Source: Asticcacaulis solisilvae (GTDB lineage Bacteria > Pseudomonadota > Alphaproteobacteria > Caulobacterales > Caulobacteraceae). From it: DNA of 64,000 nucleotides. Position numbers and translations under genes: made by a program. Under the pieces are notes generated by a model that ran no database searches, was not told where the DNA came from, and saw nothing but the letters and a program-made list of their open reading frames with translations. This document shows, piece by piece, positions 1-7,194 of this stretch (position 1 is the first letter of the stretch; each line of letters starts with the position of its first letter). The stretch spans positions 1 to 64,000 of the forward strand of contig NZ_JAGGMI010000003.1 of assembly GCF_017875235.1 (NCBI RefSeq), in the 5' to 3' direction.

Positions 1-13
1 GGCGTGCCGCCGA

Positions 14-44
14 TGTCCGGGAAGGCTGCATACCTTCCCGGACA
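14..44. repeat. Perfect 12-bp inverted repeat, 7-nt loop
   Basis: TGTCCGGGAAGG at 14-25 pairs exactly with CCTTCCCGGACA at 33-44. It lies about 110 nt beyond the end of the CusF-like gene in that gene's direction. No T-tract follows on either strand, so it is a poor intrinsic terminator; it may be an mRNA 3' stabilising hairpin or a protein site. Confidence 0.6.
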
Positions 45-153
45 CCATCGCTTCAGTACAACTCAGCGACCTTGTCCAGATACAAGGGGGACCGCCAGCG
101 CCGCGAAGCGACGGCGCAGCGGTGGAGGGGTCCGTCTCCAGCGGCGTTACCGC

Positions 154-495
154 CTACTTCCGTATCCCCGTAATCACCGGCTTGTTGTCGGTTACGGTCA
201 CGTCGAACGTCACCGTCTGCCCGGCCACGACGCCGTCAAGCAAGGACGGCGGCGTCACCGGAAAGTTCATGGTCATCGCGCCCCAGCCGACCGCCGCGAT
301 CGGCTCATGGTCGATGGTCACCGTCCCCGCCTTCGCATCGATAGCCTTCACGACGCCCGTACCAGTGCCGGTCTTGACCACCGCGGCCTGGGAAACGGTG
401 GACATCTCCATTCCCCCATGCGCGCCCTCCTGCGACGGCGCGGGATTGCAGCCGCTCAAAACCACGGCCGCGACCGCCAGACATATATACCGCAT
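154..495 (-). CDS. CusF-like periplasmic copper-binding lipoprotein
   Basis: A 113-residue protein. Residues 1-16 form a lipoprotein signal ending in the lipobox L-S-G-C (Cys16). The mature part is a small beta-barrel-type domain with His63, Trp71, Met74 and Met76. These have exactly the spacing of the E. coli CusF copper site (His36, Trp44, Met47, Met49; constant offset of 27), where one Cu(I) or Ag(I) is held by His and two Met with a Trp cation-pi contact. It probably chaperones periplasmic copper to an efflux pump, but no CusABC or CopA gene is nearby. The ATG at 495 was chosen over a longer frame (to 567) because GGGAGG sits just upstream and the signal peptide starts there. It follows the MFS gene in the same direction across a palindrome at 523-570. 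Confidence 0.88.
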   Translation of the reverse strand: MRYICLAVAAVVLSGCNPAPSQEGAHGGMEMSTVSQAAVVKTGTGTGVVKAIDAKAGTVTIDHEPIAAVGWGAMTMNFPVTPPSLLDGVVAGQTVTFDVTVTDNKPVITGIRK

Positions 496-522
496 CCAAT
501 CCTCCCTTGGTTTTGATTTATC

Positions 523-570
523 GCGATGTTCAAGCGGAAAACCGCTTACACTTTTCCGCTTGAACATCGC
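523..570. repeat. 19-bp palindrome, short member of dispersed repeat family A
   Basis: A 19-bp perfect inverted repeat (523-541 and 552-570) around the 10-nt loop CCGCTTACAC. The flanking ATCGCGAT...ATCGCTCTA sequence and the CCGCTTACACTTTTC centre recur in the larger repeats at 39729-39832 and elsewhere. It starts directly after the MFS stop codon, so in the transcript it would form a strong hairpin between the MFS and CusF-like genes. Confidence 0.75.
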
Positions 571-571
571 T

Positions 572-2155
572 CTAGTGATCGCGCGGCTTTTCCAGATCGC
601 GCAAGTCCAGCCCGCGTGTCTCCTTGCCGTAGCGCATGATCAGTCCCAGAGCGAGCGCGATCGGCGCCATGATCATCAGCGCCGCCATGCCCAGGGCGGG
701 CACCAGCGCGGTGATGCTCAAGGATTGCGCCAGCACGCCGCCGGCCTTGGTGCAGGCCGCCACCCAGCCCGTCGCCCGCCCGCGCACCTTGAGCGGATAG
801 CATTCGGACGTGTAGGGCAAAAGGATTGCCAGCAACCCGTTCGAGCCCACGATCAGCAGCGCCACCGGAAAGACCGGGCTGCCGCCGAACATCTCAAGGC
901 CCAGCACCCAGGCCAGGCCCGCGAACGTCACGGCGATCGCGGCGGTCAGCGCCCATTTCGTGCTCCAGCGGCTGTACAGGAACGCGCAGAGAAACACGGT
1001 CGGAAAGGCGATCAGCGCCGATGAGGCCAGCAGTTTCGACGACGTGCCCATGTCATAGCCGCGTTCGACCAGGTCGGCCGGCAGCCACAGCAGAAGCCCG
1101 AAATTGATCAGTCCCCAGGCGATGGCCGCGATCGAGAGCGCCGCCGTCTCGCCGATCAGGCCGGGCGTCCACAGCTTGGGCTGCGGGCCGTCGTGATGAC
1201 CGTGGGCAAAGGTGTCGGCCTCGTCCTCCTCGCCTTCGGACAGGGTATGGCTCTTGGTGCCAAAGCGCGCCATCACCTTATAAGCCTCATCCCGCCGGCC
1301 GCGCGACAGCAGGAACTTGGCCGATTCTGGGATCAGTCCGCCCATAAGCACCAGGACCAGACCGGTCGGCAGGTTCAGAAGCCACAGGATGCGCCAGCTC
1401 CAGTCGGGCACCAACAGGGCCGAAAAGCCCGACGCCGCGAAATAGCCGCCGACGCCGCCAAGCCCGCCGACCAGGACCAGCGCCCACCCACGGTGCTTCG
1501 ACGGCATGGTCTCGGCCAGCAGCGCATAGGTGACGGGCAGCATGCCGCCGGCGCCCGCCCCCATCAGGAAGCACATGCCGATGTTCCAGCCGAGCGACGG
1601 CATGGCGCCGCAGATCGAAGTGCCGACAAAGACCACCGCCGACAAGAGGATCGACGCCTTGCGGCCATAGATGTCGGCGATGATCCCCCACAGGATCGAG
1701 CCGGTGACCGTACCGACGAGCGCGAAGAACGGCACCAGAGCGGCCTGCGACTTCGGCACGCCGTATTCGTGCGTCATGCCCGGCATGACGAAGCCCAGAC
1801 TGGCCGGCTTCATGACGTCGATGACCAGGGCGACCGTCAGCACCACCATCAGGCCCCAGTGGGCCGGGCTCAAAGGCGCGTCTTCCGGGGCATGGACCGA
1901 AATGCGTGACGCGGCCTCCATCTGGTCTCCGACGGCTTTCGGCAGCAGGCCGTAGGCAGCGACGCCGATACCCGCGACGATCAGGAACATGCCCAGGATC
2001 ATATCCCAGCCCATGGCCATGCCGGCCAGGTGGAAGCCCATGTCCTTACCCATCCAGAACATGGGGATGTGCATCAGCACACCGACGGTGACGAATACGC
2101 ACCCCAGCGCAAAGGCCCATACGCCCCTGCGGTCCATAAAAACTTTTGCGTCCAT
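572..2155 (-). CDS. MFS transporter (sugar/organic-solute type), substrate unknown
   Basis: A 527-residue polytopic membrane protein. Residues 8-75 hold two extra hydrophobic segments (V-W-A-F-A-L-G and W-D-M-I-L-G-M-F-L) separated by a short hydrophilic stretch from the MFS core, which starts near residue 95. The signature loop between core TM2 and TM3 is visible as G-I-I-A-D-I-Y-G-R-K (near 165-175), and the C-terminal half has R-G-R-A-T-G followed by an E-T-R-G ending typical of the sugar-porter branch. A His/Asp/Glu-rich central loop (E-G-E-E-D-E-A-D...H-G-H-H-D) lies near 305-325 and could bind metal. The start at 2155 has GGGAG upstream. The tandem CusF-like lipoprotein and the His-rich loop hint at a metal link, but this is inference. 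Confidence 0.8.
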   Translation of the reverse strand: MDAKVFMDRRGVWAFALGCVFVTVGVLMHIPMFWMGKDMGFHLAGMAMGWDMILGMFLIVAGIGVAAYGLLPKAVGDQMEAASRISVHAPEDAPLSPAHWGLMVVLTVALVIDVMKPASLGFVMPGMTHEYGVPKSQAALVPFFALVGTVTGSILWGIIADIYGRKASILLSAVVFVGTSICGAMPSLGWNIGMCFLMGAGAGGMLPVTYALLAETMPSKHRGWALVLVGGLGGVGGYFAASGFSALLVPDWSWRILWLLNLPTGLVLVLMGGLIPESAKFLLSRGRRDEAYKVMARFGTKSHTLSEGEEDEADTFAHGHHDGPQPKLWTPGLIGETAALSIAAIAWGLINFGLLLWLPADLVERGYDMGTSSKLLASSALIAFPTVFLCAFLYSRWSTKWALTAAIAVTFAGLAWVLGLEMFGGSPVFPVALLIVGSNGLLAILLPYTSECYPLKVRGRATGWVAACTKAGGVLAQSLSITALVPALGMAALMIMAPIALALGLIMRYGKETRGLDLRDLEKPRDH

Positions 2156-2179
2156 AAGCTCCCAGCCTTTTTTGTTTTG

Positions 2180-2544
2180 AGGAGGCTAGCGGTTTATGCG
2201 CAAAAATAAAGCTTAATTATCATGAGCTTAGCAGCATAAAGCTGAGGGCAGCCAGTTGCTACGTAGCAACATAGTACGATTTCAAGGTCTTGAGACGCGA
2301 AACCGGCAGAGTGCTACCGCCCCTTCGTTGGCGGCGGCCGGCCGATCCGGCGGGCGCTGACAGGGTCCGCTTCCACCGCGCGGACGGATATCGACGCCTG
2401 ATGGCCGCCGCCGCGTAAGCGACCGGAATCGGGCCGTACGACTGTTTCGCCAAGATCATAGATTTGATGTGTATTTGTCAGCTCGCATAAGACCAGTCCG
2501 CCTCTCCCTAGGGGTGGAGTTAGCCAACAAACAGTCATGGCCCC
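2180..2544. other. Intergenic region with no convincing gene; candidate plus-strand RNA
   Basis: About 365 nt between the MFS start and the protease gene. Both neighbours lie on the minus strand, yet a textbook terminator ends this region on the plus strand. Local hairpins are visible, for example GTCCGC/GCGGAC at about 2365-2383 and CTCTCCC/GGGGTGGAG at about 2502-2518. A 74-codon minus-strand frame (2314-2538) lacks a ribosome binding site and resembles no family I know; it may be a gene remnant. I did not find the conserved boxes of tmRNA, SRP RNA, RNase P or cobalamin riboswitches. Confidence 0.35.
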
Positions 2545-2578
2545 AAGCCTTCAGGTCAGGGACCTGAAGGCTTTTTTT
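2545..2578 (+). terminator. Rho-independent terminator on the plus strand
   Basis: AAGCCTTCAGGTC at 2545-2557, a 3-nt AGG loop, and GACCTGAAGGCTT at 2561-2573 form a perfect 13-bp stem followed by T to 2578. Read on the minus strand the stem is followed by TGGGG rather than a T run. It therefore suits plus-strand transcription, although it also lies only 15 nt beyond the minus-strand protease stop codon. Confidence 0.85.
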
Positions 2579-2587
2579 GCACCGCGG

Positions 2588-3280
2588 TTACGACGGCAGG
2601 CTTGGAACCGACGGTTTCGCCGGCAGCCCCCTCAGGACTGTCAGAGTGTCTCCGAAAGGCAGATAGCCGGTAATGGCGTCGATAGGTGTTATGATGGTGT
2701 GCCGTTCGACGCCCCAGGTTTCGCCGGGGTCCGTCACGGCCACCACCATGCCAACCGCCTGTCCCTGCCCATTCAGGGCGATCGCACCACTGTCGCCGCT
2801 GGCGCTAAACTGTTCGCGGCAAATGATCTGTTTACGGTAAAGCGTGTCGCGCACCCATCCGCCCGCGCCGGTTACGTGGACGGTGACGTCGGCGCGCGCT
2901 TCGATAGTCGAGACGCGGGGATTGCCGATGGTGAAGATCGACAACTCCGTACCGATCCCGCTCCGGGTCGCGGCCCCGGCCGGTACCCCCAACCCCATGA
3001 TGTCGATGCCGATCCGCGCCGGATCGATCCACACCAGGGCGGCGTCGATATCTATCTGGTCGGTGAAGGCGGCCCAGGTTTCCAGCCGCCCCAGCGCCTT
3101 GCCGGTCGCGTCGTCGAAGATGAGATCGCCCTGCGTGGCCGAGCTGCTGACCAGCCCGTGGCAGACACTCAACAGCAGAACCTTGTCCGGTTGATGGGAA
3201 TAGGTGACCAGACACCCCGCCGTACAGACATCGGTGGAATCCCCACGGCGGATACGCGTACCGCAGCTAGGCTTCAGCAT
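2588..3280 (-). CDS. Trypsin-like serine protease without signal peptide
   Basis: A 230-residue protein with a chymotrypsin-fold arrangement: candidate catalytic His41 (in S-V-C-H-G-L), Asp79 (in D-I-D-A-A-L-V) and Ser164 (in S-A-S-G-D-S-G-A). The first residues (M-L-K-P-S-C-G-T) are not a signal peptide, so the protease is probably cytoplasmic. The ATG at 3280 is preceded by GGGAGG and overlaps the 3' end of the upstream membrane-protein gene by 14 nt. This indicates translational coupling, and it rejects the longer frame beginning at 3475. It is the last gene of a three-gene minus-strand unit (lipoprotein, membrane protein, protease). The function is unknown; signal-less trypsin domains are known in stress and conflict systems, where they act on partner proteins after activation. 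Confidence 0.72.
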   Translation of the reverse strand: MLKPSCGTRIRRGDSTDVCTAGCLVTYSHQPDKVLLLSVCHGLVSSSATQGDLIFDDATGKALGRLETWAAFTDQIDIDAALVWIDPARIGIDIMGLGVPAGAATRSGIGTELSIFTIGNPRVSTIEARADVTVHVTGAGGWVRDTLYRKQIICREQFSASGDSGAIALNGQGQAVGMVVAVTDPGETWGVERHTIITPIDAITGYLPFGDTLTVLRGLPAKPSVPSLPS

Positions 3281-4322
3281 CCTTGCCTCCCTTGCGGCTC
3301 GCGGCCGGCTTATCGCTACCGGTCTTCGGTGCGACGTTCGCGGGTGCGGCCGGCGGAGGCGACGCGGGTGCGCCGGCCGCCTGCACGCCCTGCCCCGGGC
3401 CGGCATAGGCCACCAGTCCTTCGCGCGCCTGCTCTCCAGGCTTCGGCGCCGCCTTGTAGGCCAGGTAGCCGGCATGGCTGATGCCCAGGAGGGTCAGCAT
3501 GCCGGCGGAGACGCCGGGCATGGCCGCCACCGCGCCGAAGGCGGCGGAATCGCGGAACAGGTCGAACAGCATCACCAGGTAATAGCCCACAAGGATGACG
3601 GTCAGCATCAGGTTCTGGACCTTGCTGAGGTCGATGGCGCCGGCCGATCCGGTGTCGTCGCCCTTGATCAGGTCCTCGAAGCGCGCTTCCCGCGACGTCG
3701 CCCGGTAGACGACCCGGCCGCGCACGAAGGCCATGCCGCGCAGACGGGAGCGGAAGGTCGCCACCGGCGGATAGCCGGTATCGTCCCGGGTCTGCAGGGT
3801 CAGGATGGCGGGCGTCACCGCCGCCGAGCCGAAGGCTATGCCCATGACCGCAAGCAGGTTGCCGTCCAGGTCGATCGACAGGGCATTGCCGGGACCGGCG
3901 TCAGTGACGCCCGGAAACATCCCCCAGGCGCGCACGGTGGCCAGCGCCATCAGGGCGCTCAGGATCAGCCAGGTCCACAGCACCATCTGCAGGCGCGACA
4001 GGCTGAAGGTGTTGCGCCCGCCCAGCATGATGCCGCGCCGAAGACCGGTGATGCTGATGCCCGCGCCGATCATGAACAGAGCGCTGCCGGTCAGCGTACC
4101 CAGCAGGACGGCGGGCGCGAGGGTAAGCAACTTCCCATCGACCAGCAAGGTGGGCGTGAGCCAAGGGATCACAACCAGGGCCACCAGCCAGCAGATGGCG
4201 CCCAAGATGTACCAGGCGCCGCCGGACATGGGATAATCGGGAAACAGCGGCCGGCGTGGCGACCCGGCGGCGCGGGCCGGGACTCCGGGTGGTGGCGGGG
4301 GAACGGACGCGGATGTCTGCAT
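3267..4322 (-). CDS. Polytopic membrane protein of unknown function
   Basis: A 351-residue protein. A proline-rich N-terminal tail (residues 1-30) is followed by hydrophobic segments near 37-55, 67-92, 113-130, 150-172, 238-258 and 268-285. A basic, soluble loop carrying R-G-R-V-V-Y-R lies near 195-225, and a Pro/Ala/Lys-rich C-terminal tail follows from about 290. Two local motifs look conserved-type: S-L-S-R-L-Q-M-V-L-W-T-W at the start of TM3 and L-L-G-I-S-H-A-G-Y-L in the last TM. I associate this pattern with uncharacterised membrane proteins but cannot name a family. The start has AAAGGAGG at good spacing. It sits 11 nt after the lipoprotein gene and overlaps the protease gene, so the three should be co-expressed. 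Confidence 0.65.
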   Translation of the reverse strand: MQTSASVPPPPPGVPARAAGSPRRPLFPDYPMSGGAWYILGAICWLVALVVIPWLTPTLLVDGKLLTLAPAVLLGTLTGSALFMIGAGISITGLRRGIMLGGRNTFSLSRLQMVLWTWLILSALMALATVRAWGMFPGVTDAGPGNALSIDLDGNLLAVMGIAFGSAAVTPAILTLQTRDDTGYPPVATFRSRLRGMAFVRGRVVYRATSREARFEDLIKGDDTGSAGAIDLSKVQNLMLTVILVGYYLVMLFDLFRDSAAFGAVAAMPGVSAGMLTLLGISHAGYLAYKAAPKPGEQAREGLVAYAGPGQGVQAAGAPASPPPAAPANVAPKTGSDKPAASRKGGKDAEA

Positions 4323-4333
4323 CGCCGCCTCCT

Positions 4334-6037
4334 TTATTGGCTGGCCGGTTGTGCGCCACCCGTCGTAGGCGGCGGAGGTGGCGGCGGGCCTGGGTTGCCA
4401 CTATCCGCAGGTGCGGGAGCCGGAGCCGGCGCAGGGGCCGGAGCCGGAGGCGGAGGCGGAGGCGGCGCTGCCTGTGCTTCCTTCACCGTCAGGGCAATTT
4501 CCCCGGACTTCGAACCCGCGACATTGAACAGCCGGAAGCGTTTGGTCCCGGCCTTGGCGCTGTCCCCGGCCTTCAGTTCAAGCGCATCCCCGGCGGCATT
4601 GAAGGCGGTCGTCACGCCGTCGGGCTGTCCGTCCAGCCATTGCACGCCATAGGGCGCGTCGCCGTCCAGCTTGACGGACGCCCCCTCCCCCTTGGCAGTG
4701 ATCTCGACCACCTTGGGATCAACGCCGATGGGCGCCGCGTCGTCAGCCGAGAACACGCAGCGGTCAAGCGGCGTATAGTCCTGATCGGCGGTCACCACCG
4801 GCAGTTCGGCAAGGTCGCCGCGCAGGGTCTTCAGACTGACGTTCAACATGACCAGATGGGTACGGGCGTTGTCCCGGGCGATCTTCAGCCTGCGCAGCGC
4901 GTCCGCCTGGCCGGCGGTAAGCCTCACCCCCTCGCCGCCGGCGGGCGCCGAGCCACGCGACGCGGTCGACGCCGCGGTCATCCCCTTGCGGGCCTCGGTC
5001 TCGGCCTTGACGATGTCGGTTCCGAACGCATAGTAACTCGCGAATACTTTTGCCGAGGCCTTGATGTCCTGGATGTCGGGAGAGCGCCGGATGGCCTCCT
5101 TTGACACGGCGGATACGGTCCGCTGGACGCTGCCGCTCAATCGCCGTCCCATGTCGTCCCGCGTTAACGCCGTCCGGATGTTGGTGAGCGCCGCAGCGGC
5201 GCTTTGCGAAGCCGACTGGCCGGCATTGAGCGCCGTCGTCAGGTCGTTGTCCACCGGATCGGATGGCGCGGTTATCCCCAGCTCGGCGACCTTCGCCTTC
5301 GCGTCCATGATCCTGCGGACATCGTCCCTGACGACGGCCAGGCCGTTTTCCACCGCGACGATACTGTTGTTGGTTTTAGCCGCTCCGGCTTCGAACTGCC
5401 GGTTGAATGTCGCTGGATCATTTTGCGGATGCGCGGTGATGCCAAAATACTTCCTGGCGTGAATGATGCCCGACTGGATGTGCAGGGCGGTATCGTGGAT
5501 GCAATCAAGCGTGTCGACACCGGCGCGGTAGGCCAGCGCGACGCGGATCGGCTTGACGTCCTGATTGAGTTTGTCGCTCGCCGCCGCCAGGGTCAAAAAG
5601 TTGAGCACCGGATCGTTGGAATTCTTGGTCGGCGCCTTCAGGACCGCGCCGAAAAGACCGATGTCGACGCCGACCTTGGTCACGGTATCGAAGGTTTCGC
5701 GATGCGCCGCCTTCTTGATCATCGTCAGTCGCGCCGCCAGCAAGTAACTCATGGCCTCATTGAAACCCACCGCCTCGCCCTTGGCCGCCGGATTGAGCAG
5801 CTTGCCGGGCGCCTTCTCATAGGTCACGGCGCGATAGAGCTTGTCGGACGTGTCGACCGGAGAAACGCGCTGAGGCGAAGCATGGGTCTCGTTATATTCG
5901 GCCCTCGCCCTCTCCGGGTCGTCGGTATAGCCTTCGACATTGACGCCGGCGCACCCCGTCAAAAGAGCCACGGAAGACACGGCCGCAGCCACGATAATGG
6001 CGCGCGCGCAATGGCGCACCGCAAGAAATGATATCAC
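4334..6037 (-). CDS. Large lipoprotein, helical body, Pro-rich tail
   Basis: A 567-residue protein with a lipoprotein signal ending L-T-G-C (Cys29). Residues 30-430 are mostly predicted helix, Ala-rich, with few aromatic residues. Residues about 440-520 look like a small beta domain (V-E-I-T-A-K-G-E-G-A ... G-E-I-A-L-T-V), possibly an Ig-like fold. The last 45 residues are a low-complexity Pro/Ala tail of P and AP runs, as seen in proteins spanning or anchoring to the cell wall. There are no catalytic motifs that I recognise. It is the first gene of the unit with the membrane protein and cytoplasmic protease. A periplasmic sensor or adaptor role is inference from that order. Confidence 0.65.
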   Translation of the reverse strand: MISFLAVRHCARAIIVAAAVSSVALLTGCAGVNVEGYTDDPERARAEYNETHASPQRVSPVDTSDKLYRAVTYEKAPGKLLNPAAKGEAVGFNEAMSYLLAARLTMIKKAAHRETFDTVTKVGVDIGLFGAVLKAPTKNSNDPVLNFLTLAAASDKLNQDVKPIRVALAYRAGVDTLDCIHDTALHIQSGIIHARKYFGITAHPQNDPATFNRQFEAGAAKTNNSIVAVENGLAVVRDDVRRIMDAKAKVAELGITAPSDPVDNDLTTALNAGQSASQSAAAALTNIRTALTRDDMGRRLSGSVQRTVSAVSKEAIRRSPDIQDIKASAKVFASYYAFGTDIVKAETEARKGMTAASTASRGSAPAGGEGVRLTAGQADALRRLKIARDNARTHLVMLNVSLKTLRGDLAELPVVTADQDYTPLDRCVFSADDAAPIGVDPKVVEITAKGEGASVKLDGDAPYGVQWLDGQPDGVTTAFNAAGDALELKAGDSAKAGTKRFRLFNVAGSKSGEIALTVKEAQAAPPPPPPPAPAPAPAPAPAPADSGNPGPPPPPPPTTGGAQPASQ

Positions 6038-6366
6038 GTCTTCGCCCCCGAAGCTGAAACGCAGTTATTGAAAAGATTGAAAAATGCACTCAAAAGTTGA
6101 TGTTATGAGCAAATAAACCCTGAGTCAATCCATCATTAACCATTAAGGCGAAAAAGTGTCACGCGCTGCTGTTCACATGGCCGCAAGGATGCCGGCGCAG
6201 GCCAGCGCCGCATAGGTCGCCTTTTCCAGCCCGCCCCGCACAACCGGCTAGGCCAGGTTATACACGAACAGCCTGCCCCACGGCGTCCGGCGCGATCCAC
6301 CATCGCGTCCGGTATTAGGCTTGTCGCAACCGTTTTACGGTAAGGCGTGGCGTGAGGGGATTTTGC
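6038..6366. other. Intergenic, promoter region of the lipoprotein unit and of the DUF922 gene
   Basis: The stretch at 6055-6150 is clearly more AT-rich than its surroundings and lies between divergent genes, so it probably carries both promoters. I see no RNA gene, strong hairpin with T-tract or small gene with a ribosome binding site. Confidence 0.5.
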
Positions 6367-7074
6367 ATGAGCTTTGGCCGCCGACAGGACCGTTCCAATC
6401 CGCCCGCGACCGCGCGCGGCCCGGTCTACACCACCGTCGTCGTGGTCCTGCTGGGCCTCGCCGCCTGGCGGATCGTCGCCATGCTGGGCGCCAACGCGCC
6501 CGATGCCGCCCTGAAGCCACCCGAAACGTCGCCGGAAACTGCGGCTGACGCGACGTCCGAACCGGACCTGTCGCGGCTCAAACGCTTTCCCAATGTCACC
6601 ATCACCTGGTACGACGTCCCCGGCACTGACGGGAAGGCCATATTCGACTACATGGCGGCCCACGGCCCGGTCGACAAGCGCGATGGCTTCCGCGCCCACG
6701 GCACCACCACCTGGCGGATGAACTGGGAATATGCCGGCCGCGCCGATGGCTCAGGCTGCGACACGGCGCGGGTGAAGATGCGGTTTGGCGGCACCGTCCT
6801 TTTGCCGCGCCTGACCCAGTACGATGAGTTGTCGCCGCGTGACCGCGTCGCCTGGAACAGGACCCAGGCAGGCCTGATCGCCCACGAGGAAGGCCACCTG
6901 CACATCGCCTACAGCCAGATGGAGACGGTCGCCCAGGCCATCCGCCACAGCGACTGCGCCGGTGCGCGCGCGGCCGCCGACGCGGTCTTCGCGCGCATCG
7001 ACGCCCGCAATGCTGAATATGACCGGGAAACGCAGCACGGCCTGGTCGAAAGCGACAAGTTTCCGACATTATAG
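6367..7074 (+). CDS. DUF922-type membrane-anchored zinc protease
   Basis: A 235-residue protein with one N-terminal transmembrane segment (about residues 20-41, Y-T-T-V-V-V-V-L-L-G-L-A) and a periplasmic domain. The zincin motif H-E-E-G-H is at residues 173-177, inside A-H-E-E-G-H-L-H-I-A. This and the preceding W-Y-D-V and W-R-M-N-W-E-Y-segment fit the DUF922 family of secreted Zn-dependent proteases. ATG 6367 was chosen over the GTG at 6352 because GAGGGG lies 7 nt upstream of the ATG. A single Cys pair (C-D-T-A-R and S-D-C-A-G) could form a disulfide. It is divergent from the lipoprotein unit. The substrate is unknown. Confidence 0.82.
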   Translation: MSFGRRQDRSNPPATARGPVYTTVVVVLLGLAAWRIVAMLGANAPDAALKPPETSPETAADATSEPDLSRLKRFPNVTITWYDVPGTDGKAIFDYMAAHGPVDKRDGFRAHGTTTWRMNWEYAGRADGSGCDTARVKMRFGGTVLLPRLTQYDELSPRDRVAWNRTQAGLIAHEEGHLHIAYSQMETVAQAIRHSDCAGARAAADAVFARIDARNAEYDRETQHGLVESDKFPTL

Positions 7075-7194
7075 GGGGCCCGGCAGCACCACGTATCAGT
7101 ACAATAATACCAAAGCCAAAGCGGTAAGCATATGGAAACATTGCCATGTTACCCTATACGGCCAAAGTAACAATTTTCCAGAGTTCGTCGCGTC

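Noticed and set aside
2314-2538. 74-codon minus-strand frame in the intergenic region after the protease gene
   Set aside because: No ribosome binding site, no homology pattern I recognise, and it would overlap the orphan terminator region. Could be a remnant; not called as a gene.
2160-2580. tmRNA, SRP RNA, RNase P RNA or cobalamin riboswitch
   Set aside because: I looked for the alphaproteobacterial tag codons, the SRP tetraloop segment, RNase P conserved boxes and the riboswitch B12 box and saw none.
3204-4652. 482-codon plus-strand frame opposite the membrane-protein gene
   Set aside because: Arg/Gly/His/Gln-rich shadow of the membrane gene, with a GAGAGA-type low-complexity end opposite the Pro/Ala tail of the lipoprotein.
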